Assembly (NCBI GenBank): GCA_016201435.1
Contig: JACQCT010000001.1
Span: 40,284 to 104,283 of the forward strand
Source of the DNA: Nitrososphaerota archaeon
GTDB lineage: Archaea > Thermoproteota > Nitrososphaeria > Nitrososphaerales > Nitrosopumilaceae
DNA length: 64,000 nucleotides
Direction of reading: 5' to 3'
A model generated the notes under the pieces. That model had not been told where the DNA came from. It saw nothing but the letters and a program-made list of their open reading frames with translations, and did not search any database. Made by a program: the position numbers and the translations under genes. Of this stretch, positions 42,879 through 51,971 are shown piece by piece; the first letter of the stretch is position 1; the number at the start of each line of letters is the position of its first letter.

Positions 42879-44054
42879 TTAATTTGTAAGCAATATTTCG
42901 TGAAAATCAAACACTTTGCATTTACATTGATTTTCTAGTAGACTGGTCAAACTTGGTTCTACTTCAACCCCATTTACAAATCGCTTTAGTGGCACACCAC
43001 CATCTGCTTCCATGAATACGGAAAAAGAATTGTCAGACATTTTTTTGTATTTTATGTGATAGATTTTTTTCTGGTTTTTCTTTCCCGAGTTTTCATATAC
43101 TGATATGATTTGTTTTTCTAGTTTGTGAAGGGATTTTAGCTGAGATTGTGTGATTTGCTTCTCAGTTTCCACCTCCATCTCTATTTCTGACTTGAATCGT
43201 ATTACATCAACTGGGATTTTTTCGATTGTTTTAAGATTGTGTATAATTATACCGCCAAGGTCTATCTTTTTTTCAGATTTGATCTTTCTTTTGTGCGGGT
43301 TGATAATTTTGGCAAAAAATGGCCTGCCTTTTCCTAAAACCAAGCTTGTCTCATCCTCACTTCCAATCCATGTAATCTTTGTTTGCTGTGCTCCAAATTT
43401 TTCATACAGAAACTTTGCCATCTTTCCCTCTACACTTTCAAATTCTGAAATTCCATGAAACTCGCATGCATAACACCCCTTTCCTCCACAATTTTCACAT
43501 GGTCTTTGTTTTTGCGGAATGCCTCTAATTGTTTTTGTGTATCTGCCAGAAAGAAAGACAGGCTTTGGTTTTATCTCACACTCTTCATTTTTAAAATCAA
43601 GTGTGAAAACAATGTCTGGGTTTTGATAGTTTACTATGGTTTTTGTTCTCCTGCCAAATTTTTTTCCCATTTCTCGTGTAATGTCATTTTTTATGCTGTG
43701 TATTCCCTTTAGCTTGAATTTGGAGCGTATCAGATCATCTCTGTCCAGTATGGATGGCTGGAGTATTGCTCCAATTAGAAACGATGAAAACTCGTATTCT
43801 TTTGACATATCAAGCATCTTGTTTAGCTGCAAGTCAAGCTTTGACATTAGATTTTTACAGATATAGCATGACTTTGGATTTTTTTGTTTTAGGATATTTC
43901 TGATCTTGTTTCCCAGTTTTTTGTATGAAGTTAAACCAAGCTTTGGAGCAAATATTCTTCCAAGACAGTTATCACAAAGATGGTGCTCTTTTAGAATCGT
44001 CCTTGTTTTAACTATGATATCATTAATGTTTTTCATTTGGTGTACCATTCTCAT
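42879..44054 (-). CDS. pus10: tRNA pseudouridine synthase Pus10
   Basis: A 391-residue Pus10. The N-terminal half has zinc cysteines (CDNCLGR; CYICKNL) and a THUMP-like fold; the catalytic half contains SGRYTKTIRGIPQ and GSEDETSLVLGKGRPFFAKI. Archaeal Pus10 makes pseudouridine 54 and often 55 in the T-loop of tRNA. Start at 44054 is the longest ATG; ATG at 44036 (MKNINDIIV) is equally likely. It lies upstream-to-downstream behind dnaJ-fer and srp54 on the same strand. Confidence 0.9.
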   Translation of the reverse strand: MRMVHQMKNINDIIVKTRTILKEHHLCDNCLGRIFAPKLGLTSYKKLGNKIRNILKQKNPKSCYICKNLMSKLDLQLNKMLDMSKEYEFSSFLIGAILQPSILDRDDLIRSKFKLKGIHSIKNDITREMGKKFGRRTKTIVNYQNPDIVFTLDFKNEECEIKPKPVFLSGRYTKTIRGIPQKQRPCENCGGKGCYACEFHGISEFESVEGKMAKFLYEKFGAQQTKITWIGSEDETSLVLGKGRPFFAKIINPHKRKIKSEKKIDLGGIIIHNLKTIEKIPVDVIRFKSEIEMEVETEKQITQSQLKSLHKLEKQIISVYENSGKKNQKKIYHIKYKKMSDNSFSVFMEADGGVPLKRFVNGVEVEPSLTSLLENQCKCKVFDFHEILLTN

Positions 44055-44109
44055 GTAAAAAAGCAGGCTTTATGCGTAATTATATTTCAGAATCCTGTCA
44101 TAGTATGAA

Positions 44110-44790
44110 TTACCACGGATATAGTGATCTTTCTGTTTCTTTATCTTTAACACTGATTGCCTTTGTAGGACATGTCTGGGCAGCATCTAGTATCTTTTCA
44201 GATTTGGCGCCTCTCTCATTTATGACATGTGATTTCGGATTTACTCTAGCATTTTTATCCACTGCAAATACTGTTGGCGCTATAGTTTCACAGCTGCAGC
44301 AAGCTATGCAACGTCCAGGGTCTACGTTTACTGAAACTAGTATTTCCTTTTCTGGTTCAATTGGTTCTGCTTCTGCTTTGGAAGCATCTGATCTTACCTT
44401 TTCGTAATTCTCCCAAAATGTCTTTTCATAGTATTTCCAAAAATCATGATATGCGTTTTCTGTTTGTCTTGTGTATCTGCTCCAGTCTTCCTCGGGGGAG
44501 CGATCATTTGGTCTTGCACCCCAAGATTGTTTGCGTGAATCAAAATCATATTCTTTGGAATTTTTGCCAGAATATTTTGAAGTGTTTGAGCTAGATTGGT
44601 GTGTTCTTTTATTCTCTTTTTTTAGAAATTGGTATGCCTCTGTAACCATCTTGAATTTTTTGCCGTCAGTTTCTGACATGTTTTTGTCAGGATGAAATTG
44701 CAGTACCAGTTGTCTGTAGGCAGATTTTATTTCTTTAAATGAAGCATCATTTTTGATGCCCAGTATTTGACAGCACTGGTAGCTATTCAC
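44110..44790 (-). CDS. DnaJ-ferredoxin fusion (DnaJ-Fer)
   Basis: A 226-residue protein. Residues 1-65 are a J domain with HPDKNMS, the region that stimulates DnaK. A low-complexity linker, rich in Ser, Lys and Trp (residues 65-135), leads to a ferredoxin domain (145-226) with CIACCSCETIAPTVF and CPTKAI, four cysteines for a cluster. This DnaJ-Fer is known from Thaumarchaeota and plant chloroplasts and has been interpreted as horizontally transferred. It may couple redox state to the chaperone cycle; that is inference. No DnaK is in the window. Confidence 0.92.
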   Translation of the reverse strand: MNSYQCCQILGIKNDASFKEIKSAYRQLVLQFHPDKNMSETDGKKFKMVTEAYQFLKKENKRTHQSSSNTSKYSGKNSKEYDFDSRKQSWGARPNDRSPEEDWSRYTRQTENAYHDFWKYYEKTFWENYEKVRSDASKAEAEPIEPEKEILVSVNVDPGRCIACCSCETIAPTVFAVDKNARVNPKSHVINERGAKSEKILDAAQTCPTKAISVKDKETERSLYPW

Positions 44791-44857
44791 AAATATTACT
44801 CGCAGAACTATTTTAAAAACAGTTAGATTATTTTTGATATCAATCTAGAATGTAAAA

Positions 44858-46183
44858 TTAACCCAGACCCATTTTTCTTAACATACCTTGCATCTGTCTT
44901 CCTTTTGATGCCTTCATCATGGTTTTAGAATTTTTATATGCTTTCAGTAGATCTTTTACCTCATGTTCTGGCCATCCAGCACCTCTTGCAATTCGTTTTA
45001 TTCTTGATGCATTCAAAAGATCAGGATCCTCTTTTTCAAGTTTGGTCATGGATTGTATTATAAATCTCCATTTTTCCATCTTTTCTTCTTGCTGGTCCAG
45101 CTGGTCTTCTTTTACCATACCAGACATTCCAGGCATGTTATCCAGTATACTGCGAAGACCACCTGCTTTAGTTGCCTGCTCAATTTGAAAGTAAAAATCT
45201 TCCATGTTCATTTTTCCATGAGAAATACGCTTTACTCGTTCTTCATCACCTTCAGTCTCTAGTCTTTTTGCCATATCCAATAATGCCTGAATGTCTCCCA
45301 TGCCAAGCAACCTTCCAACAAATCTGGTAGGTGAAAATTTCTCCAAATCATCAATTCGCTCACCAGTTCCGATATACATTATCTGAGCACCAGTTGCTGA
45401 TGCAGCAGCTAGCGCACCTCCTCCTTTTGCAGAACTGTCAAGTTTTGTTATTATGATTCCCCCAACAGGTGCTGTCTTGTGAAATGCTTCTGCTTGATTA
45501 TAGCATTGTTGGCCTATTGTTCCATCTATTACTAGTAACGTAAGATCCTGGTTTGCAACTTTGCTTATCTGCTTCATTTCTTCAAGCAAGTCTTTTTCTT
45601 CCTTGTGTCGACCAGCAGTATCAATCAGTATGACATCAAAATTAGAATTCTCAAAATGTTTCAAACCATTTTTAACAATTTGCGACGAATCAGAGTTTCC
45701 TTCTTCTCCATAAACTTCGACATTTGCCTTTTCACACATTGTTTTAAGTTGTGTCAGTGCACCTGGTCGAAAAGTATCCGCACCAATTACTGCTACTCGA
45801 TATCCAGATTTTGTCAAAAATTTAGAAAGCTTTGCTGTTATAGTGGTCTTGCCGCTTCCCTGAATTCCAAGCATGAGCACCTTGTTCAATCTACCAGGCT
45901 GGAACTCGTACTGTTTTTCAGTACCAAGAAGCTTTGACAGTTCATCATACAGTATTTTTACGATATGATCTTTTCTTGACAGACCTGGAGGAGGAGTTTC
46001 GTTAAGCGATCGTTCCTCTAGATTTTTTGTTATCTCAAATACCAGTTTGACATTGACATCAGACTGCAATAGTGCTCTTTGAATGTCCTTTGCCAGTTCT
46101 TTTATGAGTGCCTCATCTATTCCTGAAGAGTTTACTATTTTTTTCAGTGCTGCCCTAAGGCCATTTTTTAAATTATCAAGCAT
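44858..46183 (-). CDS. srp54: Signal recognition particle protein SRP54
   Basis: A 441-residue SRP54: N-domain (1-85), GTPase G-domain with GIQGSGKTTITAKLSK (G1), DTAGRHKEE (G3) and TKLDSSAKGGGALAA (G4), and a methionine-rich M-domain (residues 320-441, e.g. DNMPGMSGMV) that binds 7S RNA and signal peptides. It targets nascent membrane and secreted proteins. It lies just after dph6 with four bases between them. SRP19, another SRP part, is encoded at 62.6 kb. Confidence 0.96.
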   Translation of the reverse strand: MLDNLKNGLRAALKKIVNSSGIDEALIKELAKDIQRALLQSDVNVKLVFEITKNLEERSLNETPPPGLSRKDHIVKILYDELSKLLGTEKQYEFQPGRLNKVLMLGIQGSGKTTITAKLSKFLTKSGYRVAVIGADTFRPGALTQLKTMCEKANVEVYGEEGNSDSSQIVKNGLKHFENSNFDVILIDTAGRHKEEKDLLEEMKQISKVANQDLTLLVIDGTIGQQCYNQAEAFHKTAPVGGIIITKLDSSAKGGGALAAASATGAQIMYIGTGERIDDLEKFSPTRFVGRLLGMGDIQALLDMAKRLETEGDEERVKRISHGKMNMEDFYFQIEQATKAGGLRSILDNMPGMSGMVKEDQLDQQEEKMEKWRFIIQSMTKLEKEDPDLLNASRIKRIARGAGWPEHEVKDLLKAYKNSKTMMKASKGRQMQGMLRKMGLG

Positions 46184-46187
46184 GATA

Positions 46188-46868
46188 TCATTGTAAAATT
46201 GCTTCGGTTATTTCAAATCTTCCTCTGTACCCATCCCAAGTTTTGTTGGATTGAATGATTTTAAGCGGCGATGCAAAGAGAGGGCAGCTCAAAACCAAAC
46301 TTTCTGCTTCACCGCCTTCAAAGGACAGATTAAATCCATGTTTTATGGAAAGTTTTTCTAGAGTATCAACATCGTCTTTTGTGATTTCTCTGCCAAGCCA
46401 TGAATCATCCAGTCCATCTGATGAAACACTTGTAATGATATATTTAAATTTCAATTCAATTAATTTTTTCATGTATTCTTTTTGATCCATTCCCCACAAT
46501 GGTGATATGATTTTCAAGTTTAATGTTTTGCAGATATCTTCAAAATGGTTTTTTTGAAACTCGCTCAATATTCCACCATGAACTATTCCTTCTATTCCAA
46601 AAACTTGTTTTGCCTGTCCCAAAAGAAATTCTAATTCTGATATTTCTATTTTGGTGTCATCTGATATGGTATGACTAGAAAGTTGGGGCAGTTTCATGGA
46701 TTCTGCTTGGAGTCGGGTCATGGAAACATTTGGGTAATGAAGAAATTGACTTTCATCAGAGAGTGGAAAAATTGTCACAAGACATGCCACGTCATGTCCT
46801 TCTAATTTTGCCTGGTAAATTGCAAATGTGCTGTCTTTGCCGCCAGAAAATAGTGCTGCTAATTTCAA
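46188..46868 (-). CDS. dph6: Diphthine-ammonia ligase (Dph6-like)
   Basis: A 226-residue PP-loop ATP pyrophosphatase. ALFSGGKDSTFAIYQA is the PP-loop, and HGGILSEFQKNHFEDIC and FNLSFEGGEAESLVL are conserved in Dph6. The enzyme amidates diphthine on elongation factor 2. It lies in an operon with a small zinc-ribbon gene upstream and srp54 downstream, within a translation-related block including aIF5A, a protein with the other unusual amino-acid modification of archaeal translation. Confidence 0.9.
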   Translation of the reverse strand: MKLAALFSGGKDSTFAIYQAKLEGHDVACLVTIFPLSDESQFLHYPNVSMTRLQAESMKLPQLSSHTISDDTKIEISELEFLLGQAKQVFGIEGIVHGGILSEFQKNHFEDICKTLNLKIISPLWGMDQKEYMKKLIELKFKYIITSVSSDGLDDSWLGREITKDDVDTLEKLSIKHGFNLSFEGGEAESLVLSCPLFASPLKIIQSNKTWDGYRGRFEITEAILQ

Positions 46869-46895
46869 GTCTCAATGGTAGAACAGTATATCAAT

Positions 46896-47009
46896 TTAAT
46901 TTTTTTCCAGTTGGGATACTTGTTTTAGGCATTTTTCACACAATGTAAGATGGTCCTTTACTGTTATCTCCACATTTGATGCCAAGCAAACGTGGCAGAG
47001 ACCTTTCAT
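46896..47009 (-). CDS. Tiny zinc-ribbon protein
   Basis: A 37-residue frame with ATG 47009 and TAA 46896. CHVC and CEKC are spaced to bind one zinc (C5, C8, C24, C27), within MKGLCHVCLASNVEITVKDH. It ends 27 bases before dph6 in the same direction. Archaeal genomes hold many such single-ribbon proteins, often nucleic-acid or protein adaptors. Upstream in-frame TGA rules out a longer frame. Confidence 0.65.
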   Translation of the reverse strand: MKGLCHVCLASNVEITVKDHLTLCEKCLKQVSQLEKN

Positions 47010-47137
47010 GGATGCAATATGGTATCAGCAGGGTATAATTCTATTCTAGGAAATCGTGCCTAGAAAAGCCTGGACGCCTCAATACTCATAATCTTCATCA
47101 TGATATCAGAAGGCTTTTCTCCTCATCATCAGCATCC

Positions 47138-47548
47138 TCAACTACTTTTGATTCGGACTATAATAGTTCTGTCCATTACCTTCCAGTATTCAACATCCAA
47201 TCCTTGGACAACCTTATCCTTTATCTCATCTTCAATTTGGGATACGTCAAAGACCTCAAATGATTCAGCATCCATTACCTGTGTGATAGAATCAGTCTTT
47301 GATATGACAGAGCCGACTCGCTTGTCAATTAGTGGCACTTGGACCTGTGCGCTCACTGGAGAAACATGCGGATATTTTTTCTTGTCAAATATGCCAACTG
47401 CAACAATTCTTGCTTTTGCAGCTCCGTGTTTTCCTGGCTTGCTGGTATCATACTCTACAATTTTGCATGGTTCTGCATTTGGACTGTCAACAGGAAGTAA
47501 AATATAAGAGCCGATTTTTAGCGCACCAAGCTCAGATGGTTTACTCAT
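47138..47548 (-). CDS. eif5a: Translation factor aIF5A
   Basis: A 136-residue IF5A, with the modified loop TSKPGKHGAAKARIV whose lysine becomes deoxyhypusine/hypusine, and a C-terminal OB fold. It relieves ribosome stalling at polyproline-like sequences. I use ATG at 47548; an upstream TTG/GTG pair adds two residues only. The frame after a run of four A near the stop continues in another register as VVEDADDEEKSLLIS, which looks like a lost acidic tail. Confidence 0.92.
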   Translation of the reverse strand: MSKPSELGALKIGSYILLPVDSPNAEPCKIVEYDTSKPGKHGAAKARIVAVGIFDKKKYPHVSPVSAQVQVPLIDKRVGSVISKTDSITQVMDAESFEVFDVSQIEDEIKDKVVQGLDVEYWKVMDRTIIVRIKSS

Positions 47549-47583
47549 CACCAAAACAGAATTTGGCAGAGTATATAACTTTT

Positions 47584-48195
47584 CTATTTTATTTTTTCAA
47601 TTACAGAAAGGGAAACAAGATTTGTTATTTTGATCCCTTTTCTTGCAACTTCACGTCTTGTTTTTTCACAATACTTGTTATCGCTCTGGTGTGAATCATT
47701 GCTTGCTATCTCTAGTACGACCAAGTTTTCTCCATATGGAAATGTAAACTTTTGATCTTTTGTAGAAGAAAGATCTAGCTGACCAGTTTCTGCTCTTCTT
47801 ACTTTTTCGCGTTTGCCAATAATTGTGGCAATATCAGTCATATCATTTTGTGATTGTCCATGTTCTAAATAATACACAGATACCAAATTCAGGTTACCTG
47901 GTATCTCTCTTTGAAAAAATTCACCTTGTTTGGTAAAAACAAAAGCAGCCTTGTCTTGCTTGTATTTTTCAACTTCCCGTATCATAGTTTTTTGGTCATT
48001 AAATCTGGCAAGAAGATAGGTGTTTGCGTATGATGGAAAGTAGGCACGTCCATCTTCAGAAAATGTAGCGGTAACAAAATACACGTCATCAATGTATGCA
48101 GATTTTTGCATGGCGTCCTTTAATTGAAGTGAATGTTCATCATGCAAATAAGGTGCACAAACGTAACCTTCATCTGAAACTGAACCCCCAGACAC
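47584..48195 (-). CDS. Conserved hypothetical protein
   Basis: A 203-residue protein from GTG 48195; an in-frame stop lies upstream and no ATG is available. It has no membrane helix and no recognised domain; VYYLEHGQSQNDMTDIATII and YGENLVVLEIASND look like ordered core strands. It precedes aIF5A in the same direction with about 35 bases between the stop and the aIF5A start, so it is probably cotranscribed. Nothing further can be said about function. Confidence 0.65.
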   Translation of the reverse strand: MSGGSVSDEGYVCAPYLHDEHSLQLKDAMQKSAYIDDVYFVTATFSEDGRAYFPSYANTYLLARFNDQKTMIREVEKYKQDKAAFVFTKQGEFFQREIPGNLNLVSVYYLEHGQSQNDMTDIATIIGKREKVRRAETGQLDLSSTKDQKFTFPYGENLVVLEIASNDSHQSDNKYCEKTRREVARKGIKITNLVSLSVIEKIK

Positions 48196-48316
48196 AAGAT
48201 CGTGGTTTTTGTCATAGCATATATGTGATTTGTTTGGTCAAAAATTTTCTCGATCTAACACACAAAAATTGAATTTTTTCTCAATCAGTAAAATGCTATG
48301 ATAAAATTATCGATAG

Positions 48317-48325
48317 TTATTTAAT
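48317..48325 (+). promoter_or_regulatory. TATA box of tRNA-Tyr
   Basis: TATTTAATA lies about 29 bases before the 5' end of the tRNA at 48350, the usual distance in archaea. Confidence 0.5.
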
Positions 48326-48349
48326 ACGAAAATACGACGTCAAATCAAT

Positions 48350-48472
48350 CCCACGCTAGCTCAGCCTGGTAGAGCTTCCGGCTGTAGTAGTTGGCTTTTG
48401 GCTAACTGATGTCAGCCTATCAGGCGTACAGAAACCGGGTTGTCGCAGGTTCAAGTCCTGCGCGTGGGACCA
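48350..48472 (+). tRNA. tRNA-Tyr (anticodon GTA) with intron and encoded CCA
   Basis: Acceptor CCCACGC pairs with GCGTGGG, and A73 and CCA are encoded at 48469-48472. The anticodon GTA is at 48384-48386. An intron of about 46 bases lies after position 37 (about 48388-48433), in a region that can form the bulge-helix-bulge recognised by the archaeal splicing endonuclease; exact junctions are not certain. The T arm GCAGG/CCTGC around TTCAAGT is regular. Confidence 0.92.
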
Positions 48473-48514
48473 TTAACATAAAATTCAAAAGCACACCATA
48501 TCAGTATAATATCA

Positions 48515-49018
48515 ATGTCAGATGAAGGCTGGTCAAATTTAGATGAAGTTGATCAAAAAATTATTGCAATCCTAAACAAAAATGCAAGAACACCATCAAA
48601 AGAAATTGCAACCGAACTGCAAAGATTAGGAGTAGATGTTTCTGACAGGACAATTCGAAAAAGAATTGAGAGATTGGAAAAAAACGGCATCATAAAAGGT
48701 TACAAGGCAGTTTTAAGCGGAGTCTCAAGTTCTGACGAGTTTGAAGTACTTTTTCTTAAATTCAAAGTAACGCGTTCCATTGAAAGCATAACAGAATCAG
48801 TCAAAGCTTTTGTCAAAACTTTTCCAAATTATCTTTTTGTTGCAACAATTGATGGAGAGTGGAACATGATCATAGTCATGAAGGTAGAAAGTGCACAAAA
48901 AAACCCCACATCTAAAATTATTGAAAAATTCTCTGACCAAATTTTAGATTACAGAGCTAGTGGAATTCAAATAAAAGACATCAATCTTCTTAACATGTCG
49001 CTTTTACTGCTCACGTAA
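48515..49018 (+). CDS. Lrp/AsnC-family transcription regulator
   Basis: A 167-residue Lrp-type protein. LDEVDQKIIAILNKNARTPS, then DRTIRKRIERLEKNGIIKGY, is the winged-helix DNA-binding domain (residues 8-65), followed by a RAM ligand-binding domain (75-160) with FVATIDGEWNMIIVM. These regulators usually respond to amino acids. It stands alone, following tRNA-Tyr and converging on a receiver gene with 8 bases of overlap. Targets are unknown. Confidence 0.88.
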   Translation: MSDEGWSNLDEVDQKIIAILNKNARTPSKEIATELQRLGVDVSDRTIRKRIERLEKNGIIKGYKAVLSGVSSSDEFEVLFLKFKVTRSIESITESVKAFVKTFPNYLFVATIDGEWNMIIVMKVESAQKNPTSKIIEKFSDQILDYRASGIQIKDINLLNMSLLLLT

Positions 49019-49763
49019 AACTGCCAGACATTGTAACATCAAGTGCGTTTTTTAGTTCATTGATAGTAAACGGTTTTTGAACAAATGCTGTTGAGCCCCA
49101 TCCTATGGTCTTTCTTACTCTAGGACTAGTTTTCTCATCAGCTGTAATCAGTATGATTGAAAGTTCTGGTTTTAGTTTTAAAAGTATTTTTGCAATCTCA
49201 TCACCTGTGATGTCAGGAAGGTCCATGTCAAGAAGCACAATTGGGTTTTGTGAGGATTGAATTAGTTTTTTAATGGATTTTAGTGCGCTTTTGCCATCTG
49301 CAAAAGTATGAATGTCTTTGTAACCAAGTTTCTGTAAATAGTCATTAAGTTTTAGTGTGATTGCAGGACTGTCATCTACAACAACTATTGGTTTTTTCTC
49401 TTCGATGATATGATGAACATATTTTTTTGCCTTTTCAAAAGCACCCATTGCATTGTCATATTGTCCAATTCGCAGAAAGCATTTCGCCGCACAAAGGTAA
49501 GCATATTTGGCAGTCGATGATTTTTCGTTCTTTGCCATCTTTTTGTAAAATTTTGCCGCCTTTAACAATTCTCCATTTCTGTCCTTTCCTTGTTTGGTTT
49601 TGCATTCTGCCGCAAGTAACAAAAGTATTCCCGCTCTAAAGTCATTTTTTTTCATCTCATTTTCTGCAAGTGTCATTAGTATGTTATAAGCTGAAATTGG
49701 TTGATTATTTTTCAGATAGGTACAAGCAAGATCTAACTTTGAAGATTCTTTTGTCAACAGCAA
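49011..49763 (-). CDS. Response regulator: helical repeat region plus receiver
   Basis: A 250-residue protein from TTG 49763. Residues 1-125 are TPR-like helical repeats (FYKKMAKNEKSSTAKYAYLC and similar), and residues 128-250 are a CheY-type receiver with acidic pair in VVVDDSPAI, phosphorylated aspartate in VLLDMDLPD, and ITAD and KPF at the usual positions. A receiver at the C-terminus after TPR repeats suggests protein-protein output. No DNA-binding domain is seen, as is common in archaea. Confidence 0.85.
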   Translation of the reverse strand: MLLTKESSKLDLACTYLKNNQPISAYNILMTLAENEMKKNDFRAGILLLLAAECKTKQGKDRNGELLKAAKFYKKMAKNEKSSTAKYAYLCAAKCFLRIGQYDNAMGAFEKAKKYVHHIIEEKKPIVVVDDSPAITLKLNDYLQKLGYKDIHTFADGKSALKSIKKLIQSSQNPIVLLDMDLPDITGDEIAKILLKLKPELSIILITADEKTSPRVRKTIGWGSTAFVQKPFTINELKNALDVTMSGSFT

Positions 49764-49925
49764 AAAATAGACATGGTCCGCTTATATTATTTTAAATCAG
49801 GACAGTTTACAAACAAGCGTAAATAGTATCTGTCATATACGAATTAATTTTAAATCACTCATTGTTGACCATACCGGAGAAAAAAATAGATAGTTTAGAT
49901 ATTATAAACATAAAGTCATTTTGGT

Positions 49926-50588
49926 ATGGTGAGCCAAGACATACCTAGCGGTGGCATTTCACAGCCCCCAATCAACGTACTTTTCAATCCAATTGACATA
50001 TCAAAAAAAGATGTATGGACAATTGACATCATACAAATACTAGAAACTCTAGTCAAACTTCTAAATCAAACGGGCAAAAAAGACTATCGTGTGGCAGGAA
50101 TTGCCGCTCTTTCATCAGCTATGATTCACAGAATGAAAGTGGAAAGCATATTTGCACTACAAAAGGCTGCCATGGAAAAAAGACCACTTAGTCACAGAGA
50201 AGATATTGACATTGATTTGATAAATATGCCATACAGACATGAGTCAACTTACCCTGTAACACTTGATGAACTTCTTAATGTACTTGAAAACCTAATTGGT
50301 AGCATTGCAAATCCCCGTTCAAGTCGACGACAGATGCAATTTGAGCCAGTCGAAGTACCTGACTTTAATGAGTATTTCATTTCTCTTGAAAAAATAATTG
50401 GCCAGTATGAAGAACTTATTGTAAATAAAATTCGCCCTACCGGTTCAGGCTCATTTAGAACAATAGTTAGCGGACTAGAGTTAATAGATGTGGTACGGTG
50501 CTTTTTTGCCATTTTATTTTTGGCAAGAGATTCAAAGATTGACCTTGAACAGACTGAAAACGACATTATGATATCTTTAGTAAAATAG
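49926..50588 (+). CDS. ScpA-like hypothetical protein (helical, chromosome-associated family uncertain)
   Basis: A 220-residue, mostly helical protein beginning VSQDIPSGGISQPPINVLFNP from ATG or the TTG/GTG nearby. IDIIQILETLVKLLNQTGKK and the C-terminal VVRCFFAILFLARDSKIDLE, LDVVRCFFA-type ending with EQTENDIMISL, resemble the winged end of ScpA kleisins, which partner SMC and ScpB. scpB is 11 kb away. The match is by pattern only and is moderate; the alternative is an unassigned thaumarchaeal protein. A TATA-like ATATTATAAACA lies about 25 bases upstream. Confidence 0.5.
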   Translation: MVSQDIPSGGISQPPINVLFNPIDISKKDVWTIDIIQILETLVKLLNQTGKKDYRVAGIAALSSAMIHRMKVESIFALQKAAMEKRPLSHREDIDIDLINMPYRHESTYPVTLDELLNVLENLIGSIANPRSSRRQMQFEPVEVPDFNEYFISLEKIIGQYEELIVNKIRPTGSGSFRTIVSGLELIDVVRCFFAILFLARDSKIDLEQTENDIMISLVK

Positions 50589-50639
50589 AATATAACAAAA
50601 ACTGGAACTTTTCACACTATTCACTTTACACGTAATATT

Positions 50640-51911
50640 TCATCTGCACTTATCCTGAGGAGATTTTGGCAGCCTAACCGTGAATATTGTTGGATTATTA
50701 TTTACAGTGATTGTGCCTTCATGCTGCTCAACTATATTTTTGCAGGTTGCTAGACCAAGTCCTGTTCCAGATTGTTTTGTAGTAAACAATGGATCAAAAA
50801 TCTTTGGCATAATATTATTTGGAATGCCAGCACCTGTATCTTCAATCTCTATTAATCCAAAGTCAAACTGGTCTTTGATTCGGATATTTATTTTACCGCC
50901 ATTTTTCATTACCTGAATCGAGTTTGTTATCAAATTTGCAAAAACTCTTTCTAATTTTTTATTATCGCATTTGATTACCAGATCATTTTCAGGTAAATTA
51001 ATTTCAATATTTGCAGGTATCATGATCGTCTGCAAAACAGAGTCCAAAATTTTTAACAATGAATTACTTTCAAGATGCAGTGGACTAATTCTCACAAAAT
51101 TTAATGTATCTTCAATTTGATTTTGTATGCTAGAGACAGCCGATTCAATCCTTGAAAAGTGTGACTTTGCTGTTTCATCCATGTCATTTTCATATTTCCT
51201 TCTCATTATCACTATAGTATTCTTGATTACAGACAATGGATTTCTTAGATCATGACTTAATGTGGATGACAACGATCCTATAGTCGCCAGTCTATCCAAT
51301 TTCATTATCTTTGTAGATTCATTGCGTAAAATACGTATTACAATTAAGATTAGTAAAATGTGCGCGGATATATTGACTAGCATCAATACATTTTGCAAGC
51401 TCATTATAAATTCTGATAAATCTTTAGAATGTTTAGCAAGCGCACTAACTAAAGTATTTGACACATCAACCAATTTGTCAGCTTTTTCTTTAATACTTGT
51501 AAATTCATTATCAGTGACAGGTATTGCTTTCAAAAGATTACCACGAATATCTTCTACAGATGTTTTGTAATCAACAAAGTTACTATGAACTAATTCCCAT
51601 TGTGGCAATAATCCTGCAGGAAGTGAAATGAGCTCTTTTTCAGAAATTATTCCACCATCTTTCAAGACCCTTATGTTATCATCAAGTTGGGTCAATGTAA
51701 GAAGCGGGTCTTGTTTGTAGTGATATCCCGTTAAATAGTCAGTAGTTTCAAGTAAGACTTTCTCAGTGAGGAATCTGTTCTTTCCTGCAACGTCAACTGA
51801 ATTGCCTAGAAATTTTTGTTGTGATTGATACTGTCCAAGTATTACGAAACTTGTGAAAATTAGTGATACCTGAATTGCAATTACAAGGCCTATTTTTATA
51901 ATATTTTTCAT
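50640..51911 (-). CDS. Sensor histidine kinase with PilJ/NarX-like sensor region
   Basis: A kinase of 423 residues from ATG 51911. Two membrane helices (about 5-27 and 170-192) flank an extracytoplasmic helical region containing GKNRFLTEKVLLETTDYLTG, like the type IV pili PilJ/NIT-type sensors. HisKA follows with SHDLRNPLSVIKNTIVIM, then a HATPase with DTGAGIP and GTGLGLATCKN. A longer frame to 51962 exists, but its first codons coincide with the recurring promoter motif at 51954-51971, so the later ATG is preferred. No receiver is adjacent. Confidence 0.88.
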   Translation of the reverse strand: MKNIIKIGLVIAIQVSLIFTSFVILGQYQSQQKFLGNSVDVAGKNRFLTEKVLLETTDYLTGYHYKQDPLLTLTQLDDNIRVLKDGGIISEKELISLPAGLLPQWELVHSNFVDYKTSVEDIRGNLLKAIPVTDNEFTSIKEKADKLVDVSNTLVSALAKHSKDLSEFIMSLQNVLMLVNISAHILLILIVIRILRNESTKIMKLDRLATIGSLSSTLSHDLRNPLSVIKNTIVIMRRKYENDMDETAKSHFSRIESAVSSIQNQIEDTLNFVRISPLHLESNSLLKILDSVLQTIMIPANIEINLPENDLVIKCDNKKLERVFANLITNSIQVMKNGGKINIRIKDQFDFGLIEIEDTGAGIPNNIMPKIFDPLFTTKQSGTGLGLATCKNIVEQHEGTITVNNNPTIFTVRLPKSPQDKCR

Positions 51912-51953
51912 AGTATGACATAGATTTGCTTGTTCATTATTATTAAAAACACA

Positions 51954-51971
51954 TTTTTTCATTTTGAAAAA
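51954..51971 (-). promoter_or_regulatory. Recurring A/T palindromic promoter motif
   Basis: Read on the minus strand: TTTTTCAAAATGAAAAAA, 43 bases before the ATG at 51911. It decides against the longer start of the kinase. Confidence 0.5.

Noticed and set aside
51912-51962. Seventeen extra N-terminal residues of the kinase at 50640
   Set aside because: These codons coincide with the recurring promoter motif and precede the membrane helix without adding domain sequence.
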